This document shows, one piece after another, positions 51,248-60,064 of a stretch of 64,000 nt of DNA. The stretch lies in assembly GCA_900129675.1 (NCBI GenBank), contig FSRD01000002.1, forward strand, positions 992,001 through 1,056,000, in the 5' to 3' direction. The notes below the pieces were generated by a model. It worked only from the letters and a program-made list of their open reading frames with translations, made no database searches and was not told where the DNA came from. The DNA is from Bradyrhizobium erythrophlei. Its GTDB lineage: Bacteria; Pseudomonadota; Alphaproteobacteria; Rhizobiales; Xanthobacteraceae. Within the stretch, counting starts at the first letter, position 1; every line of letters starts with the position of its first letter. A program made the translations under genes and the position numbers.

Positions 51248-52762
51248 ATGAAGATCACAGCCTTAATACGGTTCGCTTCAGCGGCGACGCTACTTGCTTT
51301 GATGGGTTCGGCGACCGCCTTTGCGCAACAAAGCGATAAGCCCAACGTTGTTCTTATTCTCGCCGACAACGTCGGCTACGGCGACCTTGGGTCATATGGC
51401 GGCGGCGAGTTGCGCGGGGCTCCGACGCCGCGCCTTGATGCACTGGCTCAAGAAGGATTGCGTCTCACGCAATTCCTGGTGGAACCAGCTTGTACCCCCT
51501 CCCGTGCGGCGCTTATGACCGGACAATACTCGATACGGAACGGGCTGTCGCTGATCGCGATTGAGGGCAGCCCCTATACACTTCCCGCTAGCGCCTTCAC
51601 CATGGGCGAGTTGTTTAAGAGTGTTGGCTATGCCACCGCGATCTTCGGGAAATGGCACCTTGGAAGTGCACCCCAAAGTTTGCCGACCGCGCACGGCTTT
51701 GATGAGTTCTACGGTATCCCGCCGGACATTAGCTGGGATGCAGCAACATATCCGGTGACAATCGCCCTCACGCACTCGATCAATGAGCCGTACGAAACAC
51801 TGCTAAAGACTGGACCGCAGATCGTCGAGGCGAAGGCCGGTGGGCCGTTGCAGACGGTGAAGCCATATACCGAGGAGGTGCGTGCCAATATCGACAATGA
51901 GTTGGTCGACAAATCAATTGACTTCATCCGGCGTCAAAAGGCCGCTGGGAAGCCCTTCCTCCTCTATCTGCCGTTCTCGATGGGGCACTTCCCGAACCTG
52001 CCTTCGCAGCAGTTCAAGGGCAAGTCGCGGATCGGCAACTACGGCGACAAGCTGAGGGAGGGGGACTACCATGTCGGCCAGATCCTCGACACGCTGAAAC
52101 AACTCGGCATCGACGACAACACCATCGTCGTCTTTGCCTCCGACAATGGGCCGCAAGGGGAAACCGCACGCGAACACGGTAACCAAGGGACGCCGGACAT
52201 GGGCAATTCCGGTCCGTTCCGTGGAGAGTTAGGCGAAGTGACAGAGGGCGCGATACGGACAGCGGCAATCATCCGTTGGCCCGGCAAGGTCAAGCCGAAC
52301 ACAACCACATACGCCATGTTCTCGATCATGGACTTCCTGCCGACCTTCGCCCACATCGTCGGCGGCAAGATGCCAACGGACCGACCGATTGACGGCGTCG
52401 ATCAAATCGACGTCTTGCTCGGAAGCACAGCGATAGGACATCGCGAAAGCCTCTTGAGCTTTATCGGTGCAGACCTCGTCGCGGCGCGTTGGAAGCAGTG
52501 GCGCATTTACTTCACCGACGTTCATCCGACCGGCATTGGACCGCAGCGGCAGCCCGGTATGTTCTCCGCCAGCGCTCCTATGGCCGGCTACCCGAAGATT
52601 TACAACATTGAAATGGATCCACACGAGGATCTCATTGTAGCGGCAATGTTTGGCTGGGCATCGGGGCCTGCGCTCAAAACTGTCGATGAGTACCTGGCAA
52701 CGCTTAAGCGATATCCAAATCCGCCGCCGCCGAACATCACGCAATTTCGCAGCGGTGGCTAA
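51248..52762 (+). CDS. Secreted/periplasmic arylsulfatase
   Basis: The 504-residue enzyme has a signal peptide (residues 1-26, FASAATLLALMGSATAFAQ), then the sulfatase core. Formylglycine site is Cys82 in CTPSRAALMTGQ. Metal-binding residues occur in LILADNVGYGDLG (Asp40, with Asn41 where many sulfatases have a second Asp) and in VVFASDNGPQGE. KWHLGS is also present. It should release sulfate from aryl or alkyl sulfate esters in the periplasm. TAGGAGT precedes the ATG at 7 nt; an upstream in-frame start (51188) hides the signal peptide. No formylglycine-generating enzyme is in the window. Confidence 0.92.
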   Translation: MKITALIRFASAATLLALMGSATAFAQQSDKPNVVLILADNVGYGDLGSYGGGELRGAPTPRLDALAQEGLRLTQFLVEPACTPSRAALMTGQYSIRNGLSLIAIEGSPYTLPASAFTMGELFKSVGYATAIFGKWHLGSAPQSLPTAHGFDEFYGIPPDISWDAATYPVTIALTHSINEPYETLLKTGPQIVEAKAGGPLQTVKPYTEEVRANIDNELVDKSIDFIRRQKAAGKPFLLYLPFSMGHFPNLPSQQFKGKSRIGNYGDKLREGDYHVGQILDTLKQLGIDDNTIVVFASDNGPQGETAREHGNQGTPDMGNSGPFRGELGEVTEGAIRTAAIIRWPGKVKPNTTTYAMFSIMDFLPTFAHIVGGKMPTDRPIDGVDQIDVLLGSTAIGHRESLLSFIGADLVAARWKQWRIYFTDVHPTGIGPQRQPGMFSASAPMAGYPKIYNIEMDPHEDLIVAAMFGWASGPALKTVDEYLATLKRYPNPPPPNITQFRSGG

Positions 52763-53051
52763 CTGATATCCGCGTCGCTACGCCGCAGCGAAATGTCCGC
52801 GTCGGGCACTTTTCGGACATGGCCGCGATGGCCGCTGTCGGGGGGTACAGCGAAAGTCGTCGCTCGACTCGTTTCCATCATCGAGGGGTGGCTCGCTTCC
52901 TTGGTCGCAAGTCCGAAAATATTTCGAACGTAGATGATGATTGTCAACGAAGGACAGCTCTTGGCGCAAAGCGGACGTTTGCCGAAACAGCGAGGTCAGC
53001 TAATTGCCATCTCCGGATTCACGTTAGCGGAGGATGTTTCGAATAGGCCGA
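52763..53051. other. Spacer between convergent arylsulfatase and monooxygenase genes
   Basis: The stretch has GTCCGCGTCGGGCACTTTTC and GGACATGGCCGCGATGGCCG, fragments resembling the dispersed GGACAT-type repeats of this zone, and no supported gene. Confidence 0.4.
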
Positions 53052-54854
53052 TCAGCTAAGATGATGCACCTTCTGAAGACCGTAAACCGGTGTGGGAATG
53101 CCTTCCATTCGCGCTTTCAACTGGAGCGACAGAAACTGCGAGTAGTGGCGTGACTGGTGCAAGTTACCGCCATGGAACCAAAGTCCCTCCTGCTGCGTCG
53201 GCTTCCACATGTTTCGCTGTTCGCCTTCCCATGGGCCGGGGTCTTTGGTCGTATTCGAGCCCAGTCCCCAGACCTTGCCTACCTTGTCGGCGACCTCCCG
53301 GGAGATCAAATCCGCGGCAAAACCGTTCATCGAACCGTAGCCCGTGGCGTAAACGACGAGATCAGCTGGCAGCTCAGTGCCGTCGCTCAAGATAACGGAA
53401 TGTTCCGTGAGTTGTTTGACATCGACGCCGCTCTTTAGCTTGATGCTGCCATTGGCAATCAGTTCCGAAGCACCGACGTCGATGTAGTATCCGGACCCGC
53501 GCCGCAGGTACTTCATGAACAGACCAGAGTCGTCGTCACCATAATCGAGCAGGAAGCCTGCCTTCTCGAGGCGATTGTAGAAGTTGGCATCGCGTTCCCT
53601 GATCGCGTTGTAAACGGGGATCTGGAACTCGTGCAGAATCTTGTAGGGTAGTGAAGCAAAAATCAGGTCGGCTTTGGCCGTCGTCACTCCAGACTGGACC
53701 GCCTGCTCGGAGTAAAGCGCGGCCAACCCGAGCTCCATCAGCGAGTCCGACCTCACAATATGGGTGGTCGAGCGTTGAACCATAGTGACGTCTGCTCCGG
53801 CTTCCCACAGCGCCGCACAAATATCGTGTGCGGAATTGTTCGAGCCAATCACAACGGCTTTGCTGTTTTTGTATTTGTCCGCCCCCGGATGCCGCGACGA
53901 ATGGTGTTGATCGCCCTTAAAAATATCCATGCTTTCCAATTTCGGAATGCTGGGCTTGGCTGACATTCCCGTCGCAAGTACCAGCTGTTTTGGCTTGAGG
54001 ACGATTTCCTTGCCGTCGCGCTGCACGACAACGGTCCATTCGCGGCTCTTCTCGTCGTAAGATGCCTTCTTGCATTCGCTTGAGCCCCAGTAATTGAGCT
54101 CCATCACCTTTGTATACATTTCGAGCCAGTCCCCGATCTTGTCCTTCGGTGAGAAGACCGGCCAGTTCCGCGGAAACGGCAGATAGGGCAGATGATCATA
54201 CCAAACTGGATCATGCAGGCAGAGCGACTTGTAACGCTTGCGCCAGCTGTCGCCTGGCCTCTCGTTCTTTTCGAGGATGATTGTCGGCACATTGAGCTGG
54301 CGCAGCCGGGCTCCCAGTGCGATGCCGCCCTGACCACCCCCAACGATAACGCAATAGGGCTGACGCGAGTAGCCGAGTTCGGCAGCTTCCGCCTCGCGTT
54401 CTTCCTTCCACGTTTTTCGATTGCGCTCGGCGCCATGTTTTGCCCCCATCGGACGGTCGAAGCCAACTGGCTCTTCGTGCCCCTTGAGTTCGCTCATGGT
54501 CGTCAGCAACGTCCATATCTGGCCGTTCTTCAGGCGCATGTGGCCAAAGCCGCGGGCGACCTCGGTTTCGAACTGTATCCAGCTCTCTATTATTTCGCCT
54601 GCCTCAGAGGCGTTCTCACCGTCCGCAATTTTCCAGTTCGACGGCTTCGTATCGGCGAGCCGCGCCTTGAGCATGTCGCGAATCTGTTCCTTGCCCTCCA
54701 TGGTCTTGATGTTCCAGGTGAACGTCACGAGGTCGCGCCAGTAGCAGTCCGTCTGAAACAGATCGACGGCGCGTTCCACCTCGCCAGCGGACAGCGCCTT
54801 GTCGAGCGCGTCGAGCAAATCAGACACTTTTCCGTTCGGGGCTTTGTCGAGCAT
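53052..54854 (-). CDS. Flavin-dependent monooxygenase (FMO/BVMO-like) with N-terminal NTF2-like domain
   Basis: The 600-residue protein has an N-terminal SnoaL/NTF2-like domain (about residues 8-125, with AVDLFQTDCYWRDLVTFTWN) joined to an FMO core. FAD site GGGQGG is at residues 172-177 (CVIVGGGQGGIALGARLRQL), the FMO fingerprint FxGxxxH is FKGDQHHSSRHPG, and the NADPH site is AVVIGSNNSAHDICAALWEA. It should insert one oxygen atom into a small substrate with NADPH; the class includes plant YUCCA-like and bacterial Baeyer-Villiger enzymes. Substrate unknown. It is isolated in a repeat-rich zone. Confidence 0.88.
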   Translation of the reverse strand: MLDKAPNGKVSDLLDALDKALSAGEVERAVDLFQTDCYWRDLVTFTWNIKTMEGKEQIRDMLKARLADTKPSNWKIADGENASEAGEIIESWIQFETEVARGFGHMRLKNGQIWTLLTTMSELKGHEEPVGFDRPMGAKHGAERNRKTWKEEREAEAAELGYSRQPYCVIVGGGQGGIALGARLRQLNVPTIILEKNERPGDSWRKRYKSLCLHDPVWYDHLPYLPFPRNWPVFSPKDKIGDWLEMYTKVMELNYWGSSECKKASYDEKSREWTVVVQRDGKEIVLKPKQLVLATGMSAKPSIPKLESMDIFKGDQHHSSRHPGADKYKNSKAVVIGSNNSAHDICAALWEAGADVTMVQRSTTHIVRSDSLMELGLAALYSEQAVQSGVTTAKADLIFASLPYKILHEFQIPVYNAIRERDANFYNRLEKAGFLLDYGDDDSGLFMKYLRRGSGYYIDVGASELIANGSIKLKSGVDVKQLTEHSVILSDGTELPADLVVYATGYGSMNGFAADLISREVADKVGKVWGLGSNTTKDPGPWEGEQRNMWKPTQQEGLWFHGGNLHQSRHYSQFLSLQLKARMEGIPTPVYGLQKVHHLS

Positions 54855-55489
54855 GATGATGTCCTCCCTTGTGCCGATGGCGAGCTTGCGCTCTTTTCTT
54901 CGTTCCGGCGAACTGAAGCCGAGGCACCGATAAAGCCGATGAGCTCGCGAGGTGCATTCGGTCTTTCAGGACAGACTTGAATTCTAGCATCTTGCAGCGA
55001 AGAGGCGAGCGGGAAACGGCTCAATTGGGCTGAAATGCCGACCAGTACCTTGTCACAGAGGTTTTGACTCGTTGGGGTCGGCCTGATATTGCGGCGAGCG
55101 TGGGATAGCACTTCCGTTGTTTGGCACCGAACGGACCTCCAGCGATGTCCGCAGTTCGGCCGCTATCGGGGGAAAGCGGACATGAACCCGGAAGCCCATT
55201 TCGGTAGTGATTGACCCAAGACTCGGTTCGGGATTGTTGCGGCGCAAATTGACCTTTGAACCCTTTCCCTGGTCGAAAACTCCTGATTTGATCTTCTAAA
55301 TTGCCAGCCAAACATGGCGTAGTCCTGAGCTTGGGTGAGGCAATGAGACAGCGCGATTTCATCGGTGATTGCTGGGTCTAGCCGCTCCGTGGCCGCTCTC
55401 CGTACGCGCTCAGCAGGCCGTGGTGAAAGATAAGCCGCCCCCCGGCTCGCTCCGCGACATTCGGAAACGAATGGATCTGAGTAGGCAAA
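54855..55489. other. Long spacer between the monooxygenase and methyltransferase genes
   Basis: No supported gene in about 630 bp. At 55141-55215 the text GCGATGTCCGCAGTTCGGCC, GCTATCGGGGGAAAGCGGAC and GTGATTGACCCA resembles a decayed member of the GGACAT...ATTGACCC repeat families. Short frames are without ribosome sites. Confidence 0.45.
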
Positions 55490-56284
55490 ATGACGAAACG
55501 CAGCAAATTCGGAAAGTTTCTCCGGGCGGTTATAGCCACCCCCATAGAGGCCGCCCTCTACATCCCTGAACGCATCAGTATGCGGCATGAGTGCCACGCA
55601 TCCTACGAGTCTGACCCCAATTGGGAGGTACGCCTCCACAGGTGTTTGGGAGCACCGTGGCCCTGCCCCGAACGAACGAAGTTGGACGTGCTGTGGCGCG
55701 ACATCGCGTCCGAGCTACAGACACAGGGCCTGCGATTGGGCCGCCAGACATACGGTGAATACAGTGATGCCGAGATATCGCTAGCGCGTGCCGTTTGGTG
55801 CAGCGTGCTGCATCAGCGTCCGTCAGTGGTTGTTGAAACTGGGGTGGCGCGGGGAGTGACAAGCCGGATCGTGCTTGAGGCGCTCAACCGCAACGATCGG
55901 GGGCACCTTTGGAGCATCGATTTGCCGCATCCGTTCGAGAAGAATCTTCACGCACAAACTGGAGCGGCGGTTCCTGATTCACACAGAAGACGTTGGTCGT
56001 ACATTGAGGGGTCGAGCCGAAGGCGGTTACCCGCACTGCTTCGCTCGCTCGCTCAGGTCGATCTCTTCATTCATGACAGCCTGCATACCGCCCGCAACAT
56101 GCGATTCGAGATGGAACAAACGCTGAATGCTCTAGCACCAGGAGGCATCATGATCGTCGACGACATAAGCACGCATCAGGCTTTCGCCAACTTCGCACAA
56201 GACTTCCCATCGCTAGAAACCATCGTATGCCCTCACTCCGACAGGGCCGGATCATTCTTCGGACTCGTTCACAAACCTGCATAA
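55490..56284 (+). CDS. Class I SAM-dependent methyltransferase-like protein
   Basis: The 264-residue product has the SAM-binding motif I at about residues 111-120 (SVVVETGVARGVTSRIVLEA), an acidic end of strand 2 (GHLWSIDLPHPF), motif IV/strand 4 (QVDLFIHDSLHTARNMRFEM) and strand 5 (LAPGGIMIVDDISTHQAF), a pattern of the Methyltransf_24 and cephalosporin-hydroxylase-like group. The start is uncertain: ATG 55490 gives a basic N-terminus; ATG 55580 (MRHECHASYE) is a shorter choice. Neighbours give no substrate. Base composition is lower in GC than the surrounding core genes. Confidence 0.75.
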   Translation: MTKRSKFGKFLRAVIATPIEAALYIPERISMRHECHASYESDPNWEVRLHRCLGAPWPCPERTKLDVLWRDIASELQTQGLRLGRQTYGEYSDAEISLARAVWCSVLHQRPSVVVETGVARGVTSRIVLEALNRNDRGHLWSIDLPHPFEKNLHAQTGAAVPDSHRRRWSYIEGSSRRRLPALLRSLAQVDLFIHDSLHTARNMRFEMEQTLNALAPGGIMIVDDISTHQAFANFAQDFPSLETIVCPHSDRAGSFFGLVHKPA

Positions 56285-56969
56285 TCCCAACCGGCATAAT
56301 CATAGACCTGTGGCCGCCGGCTTCGGCATGGGATATCGACGCAGCGGTGCAATGCCTGAGTTCGGTGTAGTGGACCGCAGCCGTTCCGGCATCGAAGTTT
56401 GCTGCACTTGCATGAGTCTGTTTGTGGCACCTTTGAGACATGCCGAAGGATCCTGAAAAGGTCTGCTTATCGGGGTAGACAGGAAGCAATCGGCACACAG
56501 TCAGAACGACGCGATTGACGCCTTGCCGCTCCAATGTCCGTTCCGGGCACGGCTCAGCGGTCGCGCCGACAAGAAGGATCCGTGCCATGGCCAGTGAAGC
56601 CGTTCGCGATCGTATCGCCTACAAGCCGATCGGCACGGATCCAAGTCGGGCCGAAGGTATCGCGGGATTCGGTTCCCGGGGGCATGGAGCTACAAACGGC
56701 GACGTTTCGCTACAAGCGCGGGTTCCGGCACGAGTGTATCTGCCATGATGACGTGTATCGGTGAGTTCGCTCGAAAACGACCCGATGAAATCACTTGGCC
56801 GCGTCAAGGTAGGCCAGCCGGGAACCGTTGAACAGGAGCGCGGTAAATGAAGCCAGTCACCGGTGGTAAGCGGAGGGAACTCGTGAACAACACCGCCAAT
56901 GCCGTTGTAAAATACGCCGAAAGCCTTGCCTAGCAAATCTGCGTTGTCGAGAAGAGTCGGGTACAGGTC
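56285..56969. other. Long spacer before the patatin gene
   Basis: It contains the repeat at 56401-56520. Frames at 56515-56748 (plus) and 56619-56936 (minus) are open but lack ribosome sites and family content, so no gene is called. Confidence 0.45.
56401..56520 (+). repeat. GCATGAGTCxGxxTGTGGCAC repeat, copy 1
   Basis: CTGCACTTGCATGAGTCTG, TGTGGCACCTTTGAGACATG, GTCTGCTTATCGGGGTAGAC and AACGACGCGATTGACG occur in series, matching 58736-58855 block by block with about three quarters identity. Confidence 0.75.
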
Positions 56970-58160
56970 ATGCGTTCCTTTCGTCAGTTGCTCGTCCTGT
57001 CATTCGCTGTTTCGACGGGATTCTTTTCTCTTGCTGGCTGCAGTTCTCTTCCCAGAGCATCCTATACGGCATCCGATGCTTCGTCCGCGCGGGTGTTGAA
57101 CGTCAATGAACTGCGCAGATATACCGATGAGCCGGCAGCAACGTTCCTCAAGGAACCACCTGTAAGTTTACGTGCCGGTCCTATCAGCTATCTTGCCTTG
57201 TCGGGAGGCGGAGCCGACGGTGCTTATGGCGCGGGTGTGCTGAATGGTTGGACCACGGCAGGTACGCGCCCAAAGTTTACAGTCGTTTCGGGTGTGAGCA
57301 CAGGTGGGTTGATTGCGCCATTTGCATTTCTTGGCCCAGCCTACGACGCAACATTGCGGGAAGTATACACCAGCGGTATCGCTGAAAGCCTTCTGGATAC
57401 GCCAAGCATCTTGAACGCGCTTTTCGGATCCGGCCTGTTTGGAAACACGCGGCTTCGCGAGTTGGTGGCCCGCTATGTCGACCAGAATATGCTCGCGGCA
57501 ATTGCAGAGGAACACGCCAAGGGCAGGGATCTTCTCATCGTGACGACTGATCTCGACACCCAACGCACGGCGGTATGGGACATGGGTCGCATTGCTGAAA
57601 TCAGGACACCCCAGGCGCTAGGCTTGTTCCGTGATGTCATGGCTGCATCCGCAAGTATCCCGGTAGTTTTCCCGCCGATGATGATTGAAGCGGAAGCGAA
57701 CGGAAATCACTTCCAGGAGATGCATGTAGACGGTGGAGTGACGGCACCGGTGCTGACGTTGCCGGAAGCATTTATTTTGCGAAACGGGGCGTTCGTCCGA
57801 GGCGCGCGTATAAACATTTACATCTTGATCAACAACAAGGTTGAGCGAGATTTCCAACTGGTGCCGAACAGCACGATCGACATCGCCGCGCGGGCTTCGG
57901 CTTCCGTCACGAAGACGCAAACCCGCTCTATTCTGTATGAGACGTTTGACTTCGCTCGCCGCAACAATTTCGGATTCAATCTGACCTACATCGACAAAGG
58001 CTTTCCGTCGTCAGGCTCCTCCGGCTTTGAAACGAGCTACATGCGTTCTCTTTATCAGTACGGATATGACAAGGCCAAAACCGGTAATTTTTGGGTCAAG
58101 GTGCCGCCACCGGATGATGTCTCATCAGGCGGGTTCCGGTTTAAAAGTTCCGCAATGTAG
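56970..58160 (+). CDS. Patatin-like phospholipase lipoprotein
   Basis: The 396-residue protein has a lipoprotein signal with lipobox LAGC (Cys24) followed by Ser-Ser, so outer-membrane sorting is likely. The patatin domain has the oxyanion Gly-rich loop LSGGGADGAYGAG (residues 78-89), nucleophile Ser110 in GVSTGG and Asp254 in VDGGVTAPV. The dyad Ser110/Asp254 is therefore intact. It probably hydrolyses phospholipids at the outer membrane or outside. It is an isolated gene, and codon use is less GC-rich than in core genes nearby. Confidence 0.9.
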   Translation: MRSFRQLLVLSFAVSTGFFSLAGCSSLPRASYTASDASSARVLNVNELRRYTDEPAATFLKEPPVSLRAGPISYLALSGGGADGAYGAGVLNGWTTAGTRPKFTVVSGVSTGGLIAPFAFLGPAYDATLREVYTSGIAESLLDTPSILNALFGSGLFGNTRLRELVARYVDQNMLAAIAEEHAKGRDLLIVTTDLDTQRTAVWDMGRIAEIRTPQALGLFRDVMAASASIPVVFPPMMIEAEANGNHFQEMHVDGGVTAPVLTLPEAFILRNGAFVRGARINIYILINNKVERDFQLVPNSTIDIAARASASVTKTQTRSILYETFDFARRNNFGFNLTYIDKGFPSSGSSGFETSYMRSLYQYGYDKAKTGNFWVKVPPPDDVSSGGFRFKSSAM

Positions 58161-58354
58161 TGGTGGTCTACAGATCACCCGCAAGCGAAGTTCGGTGGGT
58201 GCGATGGCAAAATCGAAAACTGTCGGCCGATCACGGAAGGGTGGAAGAGCGTCGGTGTCGATCAGGGTGACCTCGTTCGGCAGGCACGAACGCCACTAGT
58301 GAGGGCTCAATTTCGCAAAGCCAGATGCGCTCCGTTTACGGAGGTCGTCACGAC

Positions 58355-58699
58355 ATGAGCCGGCCGGCACCGCATACGTTGCGGCGGCGCTTTTTCATGG
58401 CGCTCGGCCATGCCATTCACGTGACGTGGCCGGTGTTGTCGGTAATTCTGGCTATTCAGCTTGCCCTGGGCTTGCTGGCTGGTTTTGTTGAGGGCTGGTC
58501 TCTCGGGGATGCGGTCTATTTCACTCTCATTACCGGCCTCACGATTGGTTACGGTGATCTCGTCCCGAGGCAGGCGTTGACGCGCGCACTTGCGATCGGA
58601 ATTGGCTTTTTCGGGCTCTTTGTTACGGCTCTCATAGCGGCAATTACCGTCCACGCCATGCGCTCAACGCTCACTGATGACGGGAGTGGCAATGAGTGA
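58355..58699 (+). CDS. Two-TM potassium channel-like protein
   Basis: The 114-residue product has two hydrophobic helices (HVTWPVLSVILAIQLALGLL and AIGIGFFGLFVTALIAAITV) around a pore loop with the K+ selectivity filter TIGYGD in LITGLTIGYGDLVPRQALTR. It has the minimal KcsA-type (Ion_trans_2) layout with no regulatory domain, so it should form a tetrameric pore. The start at 58355 has GGAGG 10 nt upstream; ATG 58325 lies before that site. Confidence 0.88.
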   Translation: MSRPAPHTLRRRFFMALGHAIHVTWPVLSVILAIQLALGLLAGFVEGWSLGDAVYFTLITGLTIGYGDLVPRQALTRALAIGIGFFGLFVTALIAAITVHAMRSTLTDDGSGNE

Positions 58700-58992
58700 T
58701 CTTAGATCGACGAGGGATCGAGTGAGGGTGCTGTTTGCTGCACTGCATGAGTCGGGTTGTGGCACTTTTGAGACATGTCGACCGGCTCTGACGATGTCCG
58801 TTCTGCGGGGTGGACCGGAAGTGATCGGCGAGCAGTCAAAACGACGCGATTGACCCTGGCGGAGTTCGGGCGGGAATCCCGGTCAAGGGCATTGGGCCGC
58901 TCCCCAGCCTGAGCAGCAAGCAGTGTGATGGCCCGAGCTTAGCGGAAGTGCTAAAAAGAGATATTCAAAAAAACAGACAGGAGGAACCACAC
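58700..58992. other. Spacer with repeat before the SnoaL-like gene
   Basis: Most of it is the repeat at 58736-58855. The ribosome site AGGAGG for the next gene is at about 58979-58984. Confidence 0.45.
58736..58855 (+). repeat. GCATGAGTCGGGTTGTGGCAC repeat, copy 2
   Basis: CTGCACTGCATGAGTCGGGT, TGTGGCACTTTTGAGACATG, ACGATGTCCGTTCTGCGGGG and AAAACGACGCGATTGACCCT run in series. It matches 56401-56520 and, in shortened inverted form, 8181-8243. Confidence 0.78.
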
Positions 58993-59409
58993 ATGGCGTC
59001 GATCACCGCAATCGCCAACGATTTTTTCGCCGCTTGCGAGACTGGAAAGGGTTGGGAAGTCTGCAAGACATACTGTGCTCCGAACGCGACCTTCGCCGCC
59101 CAGGCCGAACCGCTTGCTGGTATTAAAACTCTTGCAGAGTACACTGATTGGATGAAGGGGCTAATGACGATCATGCCGGACGGCAGCTACGAGGTGAAAT
59201 CCTTTGCCACCGATACCGAACGAAACAACGTCGCTGCCTATGCTGTCTTTTCAGGCACTCATACCGGTCCTGGTGGTCCGTGTGAGCCGACCGGTAAAAA
59301 GGTGACTTCGGACTACGTCTACGTGATGCAATTCACCGACGACAAGATCAGCCAAATGACGAAGATATGGCATTCTGGTATGGCACTAAAGGAACTGGGC
59401 TGGGCTTGA
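58993..59409 (+). CDS. SnoaL-like (NTF2 fold) protein
   Basis: The 138-residue protein from ATG 58993 (AGGAGGAA just upstream) has the small alpha+beta cone pattern of SnoaL-like enzymes: helix AIANDFFAACETGKGWEVCK, YCAPNATFAAQAEPLAG, a helix EYTDWMKGLMTIMPD, and long strands (YEVKSFATDTERNNVAAYAV, YVYVMQFTDDKISQMTKIWH). Family members are isomerases, cyclases or hydrolases; no catalytic residue can be assigned. It is isolated between repeat-bearing spacers. Confidence 0.85.
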   Translation: MASITAIANDFFAACETGKGWEVCKTYCAPNATFAAQAEPLAGIKTLAEYTDWMKGLMTIMPDGSYEVKSFATDTERNNVAAYAVFSGTHTGPGGPCEPTGKKVTSDYVYVMQFTDDKISQMTKIWHSGMALKELGWA

Positions 59410-60064
59410 GCGGCATGCCGCCGACGCTACTCGCGATCGCCGAGCAGTCACCCCTCCATGCGCCCCCCGAAGCGCAGAAATTCGTAGTTCGGCAGCCCAG
59501 TTTTGTGCTCTCGCATCGCAGCAGTAGCTGTGGAGGTACTACGACGGTAGCATTCTCACAGGCGTAGCGGCTTCAAGAGTGATCGCCACCTTCACCGTGC
59601 GCAAACTCGAAATCATGCTGCGGTGGCAAGAGCACAGCGGCGATATCGTCGCCCAACGCTTGGCTCTGTCAAATTCTGCGGGAGTGCATTGCTGGCCTGT
59701 AGCTTTGCTGATAGCAGCCGAGGTCGAGTGCGCGAGAAGAAAGTCGCATATTGGCACCCAGACCGGACATGCCGGAGAGATGTCAAACTCGACGCGAATG
59801 GACCCGCTCGGACATCGAGTGATTGCGTTGCGACAATGCGCCTCATCCATCCCCAATGACCTATTCGCAACGAATACGCCTACTCATAAATACCCATTAA
59901 TACCCAATCATCCGCGTCCGGGTCTGCCAACCTGGAGCTTGTGGGACTTGGAATCCGTTGTATTGTGAAGCGAAGCATGCGGAATTCGCATGGCTGCTGC
60001 CTGAAGGGCGCGGTCACCATAAGCAGGCGCGAACCAACGTGCCGGTTTTTGGATGGAGACCGAC
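59410..60064. other. Long spacer before the acyl-CoA synthetase operon
   Basis: It contains the repeat copy at 59761-59817. No ORF has support. The operon promoter should lie between about 59820 and 60050, but no clear hexamers were recognised. Confidence 0.45.
59761..59817 (+). repeat. GACCGGACATGCCGGAGAGATG dispersed repeat, copy 2
   Basis: Nearly identical to 50977-51033: GACCGGACATGCCGGAGAGA, TGTCAAACTCGACGCGAATG, GACCCGCTCGGACAT. The two copies bracket the accessory zone from arylsulfatase to the SnoaL-like gene in the same orientation, about 8.8 kb apart. Confidence 0.8.

Noticed and set aside
56619..56936. Minus-strand ORF of 105 aa starting MLGKAFGVFYNGIGGVVHEF
   Set aside because: The first 30 residues look protein-like, but there is no ribosome site, the rest is unlike any fold and the promoter region of the patatin gene overlaps it. 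Left uncalled, could be a remnant.
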